A program made the position numbers and the translations under genes. Below the pieces are notes generated by a model. The model searched no databases. It saw only the letters and a program-made list of their open reading frames with translations, and was not told the origin of the DNA. 64,000 nucleotides of DNA from Edaphobacter lichenicola. Its GTDB lineage: Bacteria > Acidobacteriota > Terriglobia > Terriglobales > Acidobacteriaceae. Position 1 is the first letter of the stretch, and the number at the start of each line of letters is the position of its first letter. This document shows positions 1-7,954 of the stretch, piece by piece. The DNA lies in the NCBI RefSeq assembly GCF_025264645.1, contig NZ_CP073696.1, forward strand, positions 2,108,001 through 2,172,000, read 5' to 3'.

Positions 1-460
1 AGATCGCAATCGCGAGCGCGTCCGCAGCATCCGGCGAGTCGAAGGCATTCTCGTTGTCGAGTAGACGTCTGACCATAAACTGCACTTGCTCCTTTCCCGC
101 TAATCCGTAACCAACGACCGAGCTTTTGATGGACAACGGGGCATACTCAGCTACTGGCAGACCGCAGGTTGCAGCGGCCAGCATCGCTACGCCACGCACT
201 TGTCCAAGCTTCAACGCGGACTTCGCATTCGCTGAGAAAAAGACCTCCTCGATGGCGACGATCTCCGGCTGGTGCAGGGCGATAAGAGCAATCAGCTCCT
301 CGTATACCTGAGCGAGGCGCTGTGGCGTCTTCTCTTTCTTGCTTAGTCGGATCGTTCCTGCGGCAAGATGGACGAGACGCGGCATCCGGGCATCGCAGTC
401 CACTTCCACCACCCCGTATCCGGTGAACTCTGTCCCACAATCGATACCGAAGACCCGCAT
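1..460 (-). CDS. ruvC: Holliday junction endonuclease RuvC (3' end cut by window)
   Basis: RuvC is the nuclease that cuts Holliday junctions made by RuvAB during recombination repair. Translating the minus strand from the ATG at 460 gives about 153 residues opening MRVFGIDCGTEFTGYG, with the first catalytic Asp at residue 7. The IEEVFF motif supplies the second acidic residue, and DSPDAADALAIAI near the window edge holds the last acidic pair. Only about 20-30 C-terminal residues are missing. The start has no Shine-Dalgarno sequence; instead TAAACT sits exactly six bases upstream, suggesting a leaderless transcript. Its upstream neighbour on the same strand is thiG, 70 bases away. Identity is seen directly in the motifs. 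Confidence 0.95.
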   Translation of the reverse strand, partial: MRVFGIDCGTEFTGYGVVEVDCDARMPRLVHLAAGTIRLSKKEKTPQRLAQVYEELIALIALHQPEIVAIEEVFFSANAKSALKLGQVRGVAMLAAATCGLPVAEYAPLSIKSSVVGYGLAGKEQVQFMVRRLLDNENAFDSPDAADALAIAI

Positions 461-466
461 GGGCGA

Positions 467-472
467 AGTTTA
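467..472 (-). promoter_or_regulatory. Candidate -10 box of a leaderless ruvC mRNA
   Basis: TAAACT on the minus strand, separated by six bases from the ruvC ATG at 460. A start site 6-7 bases downstream of a -10 box would put the transcript 5' end at the A of the start codon. No convincing -35 element is visible. Supported mainly by the same arrangement in front of other genes of this window. Confidence 0.45.
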
Positions 473-530
473 CTGCATCCCGGGCCAGGTGTGGACTATC
501 GAAGTTGAGTCAGCCTAAGCAGGGCGCAAA

Positions 531-1301
531 CTAGCGGGAGATCCCCTCCAGCGGCGAACTCGCCGTGGCGTAGAGCTTGCGCGGCATCCGTCCCGCCAGG
601 AACGCTTGTCGCCCTGCCAAAACAGCATGCTGCATCGCCTCCGCCATCAACAGCGGATCTTTTGCGGCTGCAATCGCAGTGTTCATCAGTACGGCGTCAA
701 AGCCCAGTTCCATGGCAAGCGCAGCGTCCGAGGCCGTTCCCACGCCGGCATCCACAATCAACGGCACCTCTGTGATCAGCTCACGCAAGATACGAAGATT
801 CGCCGTGTTCTGCAGGCCTAAACCACTCCCGATGGGCGCTCCAAGTGGCATTACCGCAGCAGCACCCGCATCGATCAGCCGCTTGGCGAAGACGATGTCG
901 TCTGACGTATATGGCAGCACCGTGAACCCTTCTTTGACCAGCACGCGGGTCGCTTCGAGCGTCGCTTGAATATCCGGATAGAGAGTCTGCTGATCCCCGA
1001 TGACCTCGATCTTCACCCAGTCCGAGAGTCCGACCTCGCGCCCAAGTCGTGCCGCGCGAATCGCCTCATCGGCGGTGTAGCATCCCGCTGTGTTTGGAAG
1101 CAGGAAGTAACGCCTGGGATCGATGAAGTCAAGAAGCGACTCGCTCGACCGGTCCAGGTTGACGCGGCGTACGGCAACGGTCACCATCTCCGCTCCGGAA
1201 GCTTCGATGGCGGCCTGGGTCTCCGCGCCGTCTTTATATTTTCCCGTCCCCACTATGAGCCGCGATTGGAAGGCTCGTCCCGCAATGACCAGAGGTTTCA
1301 T
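531..1301 (-). CDS. thiG: Thiazole synthase ThiG
   Basis: ThiG forms the thiazole phosphate half of thiamine from deoxyxylulose 5-phosphate, dehydroglycine and ThiS thiocarboxylate. The 256-residue protein is full length. It shows the N-terminal [15 protein letters not shown] segment, the Schiff-base lysine in [10 protein letters not shown] (K97) and the phosphate-binding [18 protein letters not shown] region towards the C terminus. No thiS, thiF or thiH lies beside it here, so its partners must be elsewhere. Upstream is a structured RNA with an intrinsic terminator that does not match the TPP riboswitch. The start at 1301 lacks a clear free Shine-Dalgarno sequence; TAGGAT lies seven bases ahead and could act as a -10 box or as a ribosome site inside a hairpin. 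Confidence 0.95.
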   Translation of the reverse strand: MKPLVIAGRAFQSRLIVGTGKYKDGAETQAAIEASGAEMVTVAVRRVNLDRSSESLLDFIDPRRYFLLPNTAGCYTADEAIRAARLGREVGLSDWVKIEVIGDQQTLYPDIQATLEATRVLVKEGFTVLPYTSDDIVFAKRLIDAGAAAVMPLGAPIGSGLGLQNTANLRILRELITEVPLIVDAGVGTASDAALAMELGFDAVLMNTAIAAAKDPLLMAEAMQHAVLAGRQAFLAGRMPRKLYATASSPLEGISR

Positions 1302-1308
1302 GATTAAT

Positions 1309-1324
1309 ATCCTACCGTTAGGAT
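1309..1324 (-). promoter_or_regulatory. Inverted repeat just upstream of the thiG start
   Basis: Two copies of a 6-base arm (ATCCTA / TAGGAT) with a 4-base loop end seven bases before the thiG ATG. The start-proximal arm TAGGAT could be the only ribosome-binding sequence, in which case the hairpin would hide it. It could equally be the -10 box of a leaderless thiG transcript. The sequence alone does not decide between these. Confidence 0.4.
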
Positions 1325-1330
1325 GCGGCT

Positions 1331-1372
1331 AAAACGCAAACGGCTCGCACTCTGGGAAGAGCAGCGAGCCGT
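1331..1372 (-). terminator. Intrinsic terminator between the leader RNA and thiG
   Basis: On the minus strand a 9-bp GC-rich stem, ACGGCTCGC / GCGAGCCGT (1364-1372 with 1340-1348), with an inner CTCT/AGAG pairing opportunity, is followed by a T-rich tract (TTGCGTTTT, 1339-1331). It would end transcripts arriving from the structured RNA at 1373-1490, about 30 bases before the thiG start. Confidence 0.75.
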
Positions 1373-1490
1373 CTGGCGGTGAACTGTTGAGATTGACCTG
1401 AGGCGTCCATACTCGGACTTGGCCTCGGCTAGGACTTTCGACTACAAAGACCGCCAGGACTAGAGCTATGGACGCTCTAAGCCTCAGTCA
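1373..1490 (-). ncRNA. Candidate structured RNA (sRNA or leader) upstream of thiG
   Basis: The minus strand can fold into a long hairpin. TGAC-TGAG near 1490-1483 pairs with CTCA-GTCA near 1402-1394, and the perfect 9-bp arm GCGTCCATA (1475-1467) pairs with TATGGACGC (1411-1403). A seven-base bulge on one side and an internal stem-loop closed by CTTT/AAAG add to it. A terminator follows directly at 1331-1372. A TTGACA hexamer lies on the same strand at 1523-1518, a sensible distance for a start near 1490, but the -10 is poor. I looked for the TPP riboswitch core and did not find it, and the element is too short for 6S RNA. Class unknown. Confidence 0.5.
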
Positions 1491-1702
1491 CCTCACGTTG
1501 CGTTGAACTACATGTACTGTCAATTTTCATAGGCTGGACCATCCTCCTTTCCCGTGTAAAAGCAGATTACTCCCCGACCGAGGCTGCAGGCAAGTTGCTT
1601 TTGAACATGAGCTTCGGGACATCTGCGAGGACGCTTTCAACATCGAACCCAAGGTTACGATCACCACTCCAGAATTACCGCTCGAAAGAAAGGCTCAATC
1701 CC

Positions 1703-1924
1703 ATGAAGCCAGCAACCATTATCGGAATACTTCTCATCGTCCTTGGAATCATCGGGTACGCGACCGGCGGAATCTCTTTCACGCACGAAAAAAAGGTTGT
1801 CGATGCAGGTCCCGTGCAGATCTCGCATAAAACTCAGGACACACTTCCACTCTCACCGATTCTGAGCACGGTTTCACTCATCGCTGGTATTGGCCTGGTA
1901 GTAGTTGGGGCGAGGGCAAAGTAG
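1703..1924 (+). CDS. Small two-helix membrane protein, function unknown
   Basis: A 73-residue protein opening MKPATIIGILLIVLGIIGYA. It has one hydrophobic segment at residues 5-20, a short polar stretch rich in Lys and His (HEKKVVDAGPVQISHKT), and a second hydrophobic segment from about residue 49 ending GARAK. The layout resembles small DUF3185-like inner membrane proteins, but I cannot name the family with certainty. The ATG at 1703 is preferred over an in-frame TTG at 1595, because the upstream extension is not membrane-like and GAAAGAAAGG precedes this ATG at a usable distance. It converges on the metal regulator at 1985-2260. Confidence 0.7.
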   Translation: MKPATIIGILLIVLGIIGYATGGISFTHEKKVVDAGPVQISHKTQDTLPLSPILSTVSLIAGIGLVVVGARAK

Positions 1925-1984
1925 AAGCCTATCGCTGCTAAGCGACACATCACGCTACGGCCATGGAATCAGCAACCGAAAACT

Positions 1985-2260
1985 CTATTTGAGGTAGGCA
2001 CGTACGAGGTCGATCAGATCTTCTCCCAGCTCTGGCGTGAGAGGAGCGTGCCCATCTTTCAGCAGGTGCAGCCTGATATGGTCTTCAAGCACCTCACCCA
2101 TCAAGCCATTAATTCCGCCGCGTGCGGCTGCCAGAAGCATGAGAAGGTCGGCACAATCGTGGTCGTCGGCGGCAAGCGCTCGTTCGACGCTATCAATCTG
2201 CCCACGGATTCTCTTGACCCTATTGAGCAATTTGATCTGAGCTGTTTTCGTATGTGACAT
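1985..2260 (-). CDS. RcnR/FrmR/CsoR-family metal- or formaldehyde-sensing repressor
   Basis: A 91-residue all-helical DUF156 repressor; family members release DNA on binding Ni/Co, Cu or formaldehyde. The sequence starts MSHT and carries H3, C36, H61 and H65. That is the same four-ligand spacing as E. coli RcnR (H3, C35, H60, H64), so nickel or cobalt sensing is the best guess. The C-terminal LVRAYLK is more like FrmR, so formaldehyde sensing is not excluded. It is divergent from an OprB-type porin, with an inverted repeat typical of family operators in between. Its own TATAAT box (2280-2275) touches that repeat, implying autorepression. The 5' leader would be only about 8 bases. Confidence 0.88.
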   Translation of the reverse strand: MSHTKTAQIKLLNRVKRIRGQIDSVERALAADDHDCADLLMLLAAARGGINGLMGEVLEDHIRLHLLKDGHAPLTPELGEDLIDLVRAYLK

Positions 2261-2274
2261 GCCGGTTGAGGCAA

Positions 2275-2294
2275 ATTATACCCTACTGGGGTAT
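2275..2294. promoter_or_regulatory. Operator-like inverted repeat overlapping the regulator's -10 box
   Basis: ATACCC-TACTG-GGGTAT at 2278-2294 is a perfect 6-bp inverted repeat with a 5-base centre. It contains TACTGGGG, the G-tract half-site style known for RcnR-type operators. The minus-strand TATAAT (2280-2275) overlaps its left arm, so an occupied site should block the regulator's own promoter. It is also about 110 bases ahead of the porin start. Confidence 0.7.
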
Positions 2295-2405
2295 GGTACG
2301 ATAACAACGACGACACCGAGCCGGATGATTTTCCTGTCTTCGACATCTCCGATTCAGGCTAAAGTTTGCAGTCTATTCACCGAATACCCTGAAGATTGAA
2401 GTTCA

Positions 2406-3863
2406 ATGATGCGAAATTCATATTGGAAACGCCTGTTCGTCGGCGGATGCGTGATGCTGCTGCAGGGAGGCTTTGCGGCGGTAGCGCAGGTTCAACCCAC
2501 GGAACGCCCGGCACAAACCGTACCGGACGCGCCCGCGCCAACCGCCGACACAGACGACGCAGCGCCGACTATGTTTCCGCACTGGGAGCACTCGCGTTTC
2601 CTCATCGCCGGGCAGGCTAATATCGTCTTTCAGTCCGATGGGCCGTTTCATTCCCCTTACGAAGGCACGAACAGCTTCATAGGCCGCGGTGAGTACAAAA
2701 CCTCTCTGCTCGGCACGCTCTACCTCGGAGCGCAACTGCGGACCGACCCAAAGACTGAAACCGACGCCATCTTCAACCTTGAATCGGCTGGAGGGCGCGG
2801 CCTCAGCGAGGCGCTTGGACTGGCCGGGTTTACGAATCTCGATGTCGTTCGCAATCCGAATCTTGGGTCCGTCCCCTACATGGCTCGCGTTCAACTTCAC
2901 CAGACCATCGGCTTCACGGACAAGATGGTTGAAAGTACCCGCACGCAGTTTTCCCTCGCGACGGAGGTGCCCGAACGCCGGCTGGAGTTTTACGTGGGCA
3001 AGATGAGTTTGCCTGACTACCTCGACATCAACAACATCGGCAGCGACAGTCACCTACAGTTCCTCAATTGGACTGTCGACAACAACGGAGCGTGGGACTA
3101 TGCCGCCGACACTCGCGGTTACACCTACGCCGTCGTCACCGAATATGACGACAAGGACTGGTCCGCGAGATATGCCCTCGCGTTGATGCCGACTGTTGCT
3201 AACGGCATTAACCTCGACTGGAACCTGCGCCGTGCAAGCGGCCAGAACTGGGAGTTCGAACTCCGTAAACCATTGCTGGGCAGTTTGCTGTCGCCGGATC
3301 GTAAGGGCGTCGTGCGTGTCCTCAGCTTTGTCAATCATGCGCACATGGGCCTCTATCGCGACGCGATTAATGCTTACCTGTCCGGCGAAGACCCTACGCC
3401 GGAGATTACCAAGCATGAGAAGTTTGGCGCCGTGAAGTATGGCTTCGGCCTGAACGCAGAGCAGGAGCTAACCCAATACCTGCGCGTCTTTACCCGTCTC
3501 GGATGGAACGAAGGCCAGCATGAGTCCTATGCCTATACAGAGGTCGACCAGACAATGGAGTTCGGCGGCGACTATTCCGGTCGTGCGTGGTCTCGCCCAA
3601 ACGACAAGGCTGGACTGACCTTCGTTACGAATGCCATCAAGGGCGACCATCAGGAATATCTCAGATTAGGTGGCCTGGGCTTCCTGCTTGGCGACGGAAA
3701 ACTAAACTATGCCCGAGAGGACATCCTCGAGAGCTACTACAACCTGCATGCCTGGCGCGGAGTCTACTACGCGTTCGACCTGCAATTTATCGATCACCCT
3801 GGCTACAACAAGGATCGCGGGCCGGCGCTGGTCGAAACGGTCCGCATGCATGTGGACTTCTAG
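2406..3863 (+). CDS. OprB-family carbohydrate-selective outer-membrane porin
   Basis: A 485-residue outer-membrane beta-barrel. After a signal peptide (hydrophobic to about residue 27, ending VAQVQ) comes a short Pro/Ala/Asp linker. The mature domain has the alternating aromatic strands of OprB porins, for example FYVGKMSLPDYLDIN, NGAWDYAADTRGYTY and FTRLGWNEGQHESYAYTE, and it ends in the strand RMHVDF with a terminal Phe for barrel assembly. Family members pass sugars, and some acidobacterial paralogues sit near metal or redox genes. The divergent RcnR-like regulator and shared operator region suggest metal-linked expression, which is inference. The start has two adjacent Met codons (2406 and 2409). 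No clear Shine-Dalgarno sequence is visible. Confidence 0.85.
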   Translation: MMRNSYWKRLFVGGCVMLLQGGFAAVAQVQPTERPAQTVPDAPAPTADTDDAAPTMFPHWEHSRFLIAGQANIVFQSDGPFHSPYEGTNSFIGRGEYKTSLLGTLYLGAQLRTDPKTETDAIFNLESAGGRGLSEALGLAGFTNLDVVRNPNLGSVPYMARVQLHQTIGFTDKMVESTRTQFSLATEVPERRLEFYVGKMSLPDYLDINNIGSDSHLQFLNWTVDNNGAWDYAADTRGYTYAVVTEYDDKDWSARYALALMPTVANGINLDWNLRRASGQNWEFELRKPLLGSLLSPDRKGVVRVLSFVNHAHMGLYRDAINAYLSGEDPTPEITKHEKFGAVKYGFGLNAEQELTQYLRVFTRLGWNEGQHESYAYTEVDQTMEFGGDYSGRAWSRPNDKAGLTFVTNAIKGDHQEYLRLGGLGFLLGDGKLNYAREDILESYYNLHAWRGVYYAFDLQFIDHPGYNKDRGPALVETVRMHVDF

Positions 3864-3962
3864 AAGACATCCCCCTGATACTTCAGCGCAACGTATTAGA
3901 TCTAAGACGCTTAAGCAGGACATCCTGTTTTAGGGCCTTACTGGGGATGGCTGGCAAAACCG

Positions 3963-3968
3963 TATACT
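3963..3968 (+). promoter_or_regulatory. Candidate -10 box of a leaderless pilD mRNA
   Basis: TATACT followed by exactly six bases and the GTG start of the prepilin peptidase at 3975. No Shine-Dalgarno sequence is present, so the transcript probably begins at the start codon. Confidence 0.5.
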
Positions 3969-3974
3969 CTTCGT

Positions 3975-4913
3975 GTGGGTACCCTCGGCATCGTCCAACT
4001 GTCCGCCTTTGTCGTCGGGCTCCTGTTCGGCAGCTTTCTCAACGTCTGCATCTCGCGCTTACCACGTAGAGAATCCGTAGTTCGTCCGCGCTCTCGCTGC
4101 CCTCAATGTGGGGCTGCGATTCGCTGGTACGACAACATTCCGTTATTGAGCTGGCTCTTGCTTCGCGGTCGCTGCCGGGATTGCAACCAGGCGATTTCCT
4201 GGCGATATCCGCTGGTTGAATTTGCAACCGGGCTTTGGTTCGCGATCGCCTTCTTCGAAGTGATGTCCTCATTTTTAGGCGGTGGGAACGCAGAACTCAC
4301 AGCGGAGTGGTGGGCTATTCACATTCTGACTGGCCTCGGACTCATCATCCTCGGTTTTTTGCTCATTGGATTGACGGTGATGGACTGGCAGACGATGATT
4401 CTGCCAGATTCTTTTACGCTCGGCGGCATCGCCATAGCCCTCTTTCTGATATGTGCCCAAGCGATCTTCCTTGGACCGAATGAGGATGAGGTCGTTTTAA
4501 CCAAACATCACATTCAACTCACGAGCCCCGGAGGAGTGGTGGATCACGGCAATCTTTTTCTTACCGGCCCCGAGAGCCTCATCTTTGGCCGAATCGCGGC
4601 CATCTGCGGAGCCGCGCTTGTGCTGCTGTTGATCCGTTGGATCTACAGGGCAGTCCGCCATCGCGAGGGAATGGGGCTTGGGGACGTCAAGCTACTCGCC
4701 ATGATCGCCGCCTTCCTCGGCTTCTGGCCGGCGATTCTCGCCCTCTTTCTCGGAACATTGATCGCCGCTGGGTATGGCATCGTTCTTCTTGCACGAAATA
4801 AAGCCGGGGCGAGCTCCAAATTAGCATTCGGCAGCTTTCTTTGCATTGGCGGACTGATCGCGGCACAGTTCGGTAATCGCCTGATCAATATGTACATAAC
4901 ATTACTTCGATAG
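3975..4913 (+). CDS. pilD: Prepilin peptidase / N-methyltransferase (type IV pilus or type II secretion)
   Basis: This membrane aspartic peptidase removes the leader of type IV prepilins and pseudopilins and methylates the new N terminus. It is a 312-residue polytopic protein. The N-terminal domain has [13 protein letters not shown] and two CxxC pairs (C42/C45, C67/C70) that bind zinc in the bifunctional enzymes. The catalytic aspartates are in [11 protein letters not shown] and the [10 protein letters not shown] motif. Six or more hydrophobic helices follow. A segment of about 40 residues between the two halves ([16 protein letters not shown]...) is longer than usual. The GTG start at 3975 is chosen because the first helix begins right after it and TATACT lies six bases upstream. 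No pilus gene adjoins it. Confidence 0.93.
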   Translation: MGTLGIVQLSAFVVGLLFGSFLNVCISRLPRRESVVRPRSRCPQCGAAIRWYDNIPLLSWLLLRGRCRDCNQAISWRYPLVEFATGLWFAIAFFEVMSSFLGGGNAELTAEWWAIHILTGLGLIILGFLLIGLTVMDWQTMILPDSFTLGGIAIALFLICAQAIFLGPNEDEVVLTKHHIQLTSPGGVVDHGNLFLTGPESLIFGRIAAICGAALVLLLIRWIYRAVRHREGMGLGDVKLLAMIAAFLGFWPAILALFLGTLIAAGYGIVLLARNKAGASSKLAFGSFLCIGGLIAAQFGNRLINMYITLLR

Positions 4914-4936
4914 CCGCACACAGGTGCCGCATTCGC

Positions 4937-4965
4937 TTGACACTTGCCACCCGCAATCTTAGAGT
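4937..4965 (+). promoter_or_regulatory. Sigma-70-like promoter of the nuo operon
   Basis: A perfect TTGACA (4937-4942), a 17-base spacer and TAGAGT (4960-4965). The expected start site falls at about 4971-4973, on or next to the ATG of nuoA at 4971, so the long operon appears to start with a leaderless or near-leaderless nuoA. This is the clearest full promoter in the window. Confidence 0.7.
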
Positions 4966-4970
4966 CGAAG

Positions 4971-5384
4971 ATGGCCATGCACAGTTACCCATACATTTGG
5001 AACTACCTTCCACTCGTGCTGCAGATTCTGGTCGCCCTTGGCCTCGCGGTCGGCATGGTGGGTGCCTCATTTTTCATCGGTAAACATAAAAATTCACGCA
5101 CCAAGGCTGGAGCGTACGAGTGCGGCATGGACCCGATTGGCGATGCCCGCGGCCGCTTCACGGTCCGCTTCTATATGGTCGCGATGCTGTTCATCCTGTT
5201 CGATGTCGAAGCTGTCTTCATGCTTCCCTGGGCCGTGATCTTTCGCCGTCTGCCCGGCATCACTGGCTCTCGCATGTTTGGCTTCTACGAGATGCTCGTC
5301 TATCTCGGTTTCGTTGCCGTTGGCCTCTTCTACGTCTGGAAGAAAGGCATCTTGAACTGGGCGGACGATAAAGGGGACCTCTAA
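4971..5384 (+). CDS. nuoA: NADH-quinone oxidoreductase subunit A
   Basis: NuoA is a small membrane subunit of proton-pumping complex I, at the junction between the quinone site and the membrane arm. The 137-residue protein has three helices and the conserved loop AGAYECGMDPIGDARGRF followed by the acidic helix FYMVAMLFILFDVEAVF. The ATG at 4971 (MAMHSYPYIW) is chosen over an upstream TTG at 4944, because TTGACA-N17-TAGAGT places the transcript start at or just after it; the ATG at 4977 is the alternative. It is the first gene of the nuo operon and its stop overlaps the nuoC start by one base (TAATG). The usual next gene, nuoB, is missing. Confidence 0.95.
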   Translation: MAMHSYPYIWNYLPLVLQILVALGLAVGMVGASFFIGKHKNSRTKAGAYECGMDPIGDARGRFTVRFYMVAMLFILFDVEAVFMLPWAVIFRRLPGITGSRMFGFYEMLVYLGFVAVGLFYVWKKGILNWADDKGDL

Positions 5385-5875
5385 TGTACGACCCCACCTC
5401 CGCTATTAAAGGCAAGCAAGCTGTCTTCGCTGCTCTTCCCGAGAATGCTGCCGTCAAAGCGTTCGCCGAACTCGCCACCGATGCAAAGTTTGACCGAGCT
5501 GAGCTGACCATTACGGTGGCTCGCGAAGACGTTCTCGCTGCCGGAAAGGCCGCTCAAAAGGCAGGTTACAACTTCCTCGAAGATGTAACCGCTGTTGACT
5601 GGTACCCCTCCGAGCCGCGTTTTCAGATCACATACCATATCCTTTCGCACTCGCTGAAGGAGCGGCTGCGCCTCGTCGTTCGTCTCGATAGCGACGCCGC
5701 CTCTGTCGACAGCATTACTTCGATCTGGCCCTCCGCCAATTTCTACGAGCGCGAAGTCTTTGACCTCTTTGGCGTCCACTTCGGAGGTCATCCGAATCTG
5801 CGCCGCATTATGATGCCCGAGGACTGGAAGGGGCATCCCCTACGCAAGGACTACCCCGTGGAGGGCTACCGCTAA
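5384..5875 (+). CDS. nuoC: NADH-quinone oxidoreductase subunit C (30 kDa)
   Basis: A hydrophilic peripheral-arm subunit of complex I, 163 residues, separate from NuoD rather than fused as in E. coli. The family signature is complete near the C terminus: FYEREVFDLFGVHFGGHPNL, then RRIMMPEDWKGHPLRKDYPVEGYR. It follows nuoA directly, where nuoB would normally intervene, and overlaps nuoD by one base. No iron-sulphur ligands are expected or seen. Confidence 0.96.
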   Translation: MYDPTSAIKGKQAVFAALPENAAVKAFAELATDAKFDRAELTITVAREDVLAAGKAAQKAGYNFLEDVTAVDWYPSEPRFQITYHILSHSLKERLRLVVRLDSDAASVDSITSIWPSANFYEREVFDLFGVHFGGHPNLRRIMMPEDWKGHPLRKDYPVEGYR

Positions 5876-7143
5876 TGACTCCCCCTGTTGAAGAGATCAC
5901 CGGCCCTGCAGCGATCGATCCAGGCGTTGACGATGTCGTCGCAAACTCTGCCCGCAATCGCCAGAACACCCCGCCCAACGACCAGACGATGATCATTAAT
6001 ATGGGTCCGCAGCATCCGTCGACCCACGGCGTGCTCCGGCTTGTGGTCGAAGTCGATGGCGAAACCGTCGTCGCCATGGCTCCCGACATTGGATATCTGC
6101 ACACCGGCATCGAGAAGACCTGCGAAGCCAAGTTTTACCAGCAGGTCGTCCCTCTTACCGACCGTATCGACTATCTCTGCCCCATGACCAACAACCTTGC
6201 CTACTGCCTTGCGGTAGAGAAGTTGCTGGGGCTTGAGATACCTGAGCGGGCGCAGTATCTTCGCGTTCTCTTCAACGAACTGACCCGAATTCAGTCGCAC
6301 CTCGTCTGGCTCGGCACGCATGCCATGGACATCGGCGCGCTCACCGTCTTTCTCTACTGCTTCCGCGAGCGTGAAGATCTCCTACGTATCTTTGAAGCGG
6401 TCGCCGGCCAGCGCATGATGACCAGCTACGTCCGCGTCGGTGGCCTTAGTGTTGAACCGCCGCGAGATATTTACGAGAAGATCCGTACCTTCCTTAAAAA
6501 CTTCCCCGCACATGTGGACGAGTATGAGGGTCTGCTGCAAACCAACCCCATCTGGATGAATCGTCTCAAGGGCGTGGGCTACCTTTCGCCGGAAGATGCG
6601 ATTGCATTGGGCGTTAGCGGACCGCCGCTGCGGGCCTCTGGGATTGACTTCGACGTTCGACGCGACATGCCCTACTCTGGCTACGAGAAGTTTCAGTTCA
6701 ATGTACCTGTCTCGGATATCGGCGACGTCTGGGCTCGCTACATCGTTCGCATGCAGGAGTTCCGCGAATCGGTCAAGATCTGTTTGCAGGCGCTGGACGG
6801 CCTTCCCGAAGGCCACATCGTGGCAGATGCGCCAAAGATCATCCTGCCAAACCGTGAGCAGATGAAGACCCAGATGGAATCGCTCATCCATCACTTCAAG
6901 ATTGTGACCGAAGGCTTTGGTGTACCGGCAGGGGAGGCTACCAGTTCCGTTGAAGCTCCGCACGGGATGATGAACTATTACGTCGTATCGGACGGCACCG
7001 CCAAGCCCTACCGCGTCCACATGCGAAACCCGGGATTCGCCACGCTACAGGCACTTGAAACCATGTGCAAAGGCCGCTTACTCGCCGATGTCGTCGCCGT
7101 CATCGGATCGATCGATATCGTGCTCGGCGAGATTGACCGCTAA
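5875..7143 (+). CDS. nuoD: NADH-quinone oxidoreductase subunit D (49 kDa)
   Basis: NuoD forms the quinone-binding pocket together with NuoB. The 422 residues carry an N-terminal extension of about 35 residues and then the hallmark INMGPQHPSTHGVLRL with the quinone-contact His-59-type histidine. RIDYLCPMTNNLAYCLAVEKLLG and the C-terminal DIVLGEIDR ending are also typical. It is translationally coupled to nuoC (TAATG). Since its structural partner NuoB is not encoded in this operon, complex I assembly must rely on a copy elsewhere in the genome. Confidence 0.97.
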   Translation: MTPPVEEITGPAAIDPGVDDVVANSARNRQNTPPNDQTMIINMGPQHPSTHGVLRLVVEVDGETVVAMAPDIGYLHTGIEKTCEAKFYQQVVPLTDRIDYLCPMTNNLAYCLAVEKLLGLEIPERAQYLRVLFNELTRIQSHLVWLGTHAMDIGALTVFLYCFREREDLLRIFEAVAGQRMMTSYVRVGGLSVEPPRDIYEKIRTFLKNFPAHVDEYEGLLQTNPIWMNRLKGVGYLSPEDAIALGVSGPPLRASGIDFDVRRDMPYSGYEKFQFNVPVSDIGDVWARYIVRMQEFRESVKICLQALDGLPEGHIVADAPKIILPNREQMKTQMESLIHHFKIVTEGFGVPAGEATSSVEAPHGMMNYYVVSDGTAKPYRVHMRNPGFATLQALETMCKGRLLADVVAVIGSIDIVLGEIDR

Positions 7144-7149
7144 CCTCTG

Positions 7150-7452
7150 ATGCTTGATGCACGCCTCAGAGCTGAACTTTGGACCTCATGGGCATCGCTG
7201 CTTCGGTCTTATGCCGCGGCCCACGGATTGAATAGCCGGCATCACGCAGTTGTCGAGGTCGGTGCAGAAGAGATTACGCTTCGGGTTGCCAGCCGCTGGC
7301 TTCGCTTTACCCACGAAGCGCTTGAGTCGAGTGATGGAAGCCGTGCTGTCTTCCACATGGAAGAAGACGGAACGGTTAAACTGAATGGCGTCACCGAAGA
7401 GATGGACCTTGCCGCCGAACGGCTGGCGCGGGAGATGATGCAGAGTGAGTGA
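7150..7452 (+). CDS. Unknown small protein inserted between nuoD and nuoE
   Basis: A 100-residue soluble protein starting MLDARLRAELWTSWASLLRS. I do not recognise a family. It is acidic in its C-terminal half (FHMEEDGTVKLNGVTEEMDL), has no cysteine and no membrane segment, and reads like a small alpha/beta domain. It starts six bases after the nuoD stop, and its last codons overlap the GTG start of nuoE by eight bases, so it is fully embedded in the operon and must be translated with it. Codon use matches its neighbours, so it is very likely a real gene. A complex I assembly or accessory role is inference from position only. Confidence 0.75.
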   Translation: MLDARLRAELWTSWASLLRSYAAAHGLNSRHHAVVEVGAEEITLRVASRWLRFTHEALESSDGSRAVFHMEEDGTVKLNGVTEEMDLAAERLAREMMQSE

Positions 7453-7954
7453 ACTAGCCAATACGATCTTTTCGCCGGAGCTGGCCGCACGCTTCGACAA
7501 ACTCGTCACCATCTACCCACTCAGACGGTCGGCGCTCGTCCCCATGCTGCTGTACGCGCAGGATGAGGTCGGGTATGTCTCTGACGCTGTAATCGCTGAG
7601 ATCGCTCAGCGCATCGGCATTCTTGAGTTGGACGTGCGGAATGTGCTTTCGTACTACTCCATGCTGCGCACCAAGCCGGCGGGCAAGTACAACGTGCAGG
7701 TGTGCACGAACATCTCCTGCATGCTGCGCGGCGGGTATGAGATTCTCGACCATTGCAAACACAAGCTGGGGATCGGGCACAAAGGGGTAACCTCGGATGG
7801 CGTCTTCTCTCTGGAAGAGGTCGAGTGCATTGGGGCCTGTTGCTGGGCCCCGGCCATTCAGATCAACTACGACTTTCACGACGACCTCACTCCGGAAAAG
7901 GTTGATGTGCTCTTCCAGATGTATCGCGACGGCCAGGGAAAGGACGTGAAGTAA
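7445..7954 (+). CDS. nuoE: NADH-quinone oxidoreductase subunit E (24 kDa, 2Fe-2S)
   Basis: NuoE holds the N1a [2Fe-2S] cluster beside the FMN of NuoF. The 169-residue protein has the four ligands in the standard thioredoxin-like pattern: C87 and C92 (VQVCTNISC), then C128 and C132 (VECIGACC). The N-terminal helical bundle (YPLRRSALVPMLLYAQDEVGYV) is also present. It starts with GTG inside the end of the preceding small gene and its stop overlaps the nuoF ATG by one base, indicating coupled translation. Confidence 0.96.
   Translation: MSELANTIFSPELAARFDKLVTIYPLRRSALVPMLLYAQDEVGYVSDAVIAEIAQRIGILELDVRNVLSYYSMLRTKPAGKYNVQVCTNISCMLRGGYEILDHCKHKLGIGHKGVTSDGVFSLEEVECIGACCWAPAIQINYDFHDDLTPEKVDVLFQMYRDGQGKDVK

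Noticed and set aside
1302..1560. TPP riboswitch upstream of thiG
   Set aside because: The expected conserved core sequences are absent on the minus strand, although a structured RNA and terminator are present.
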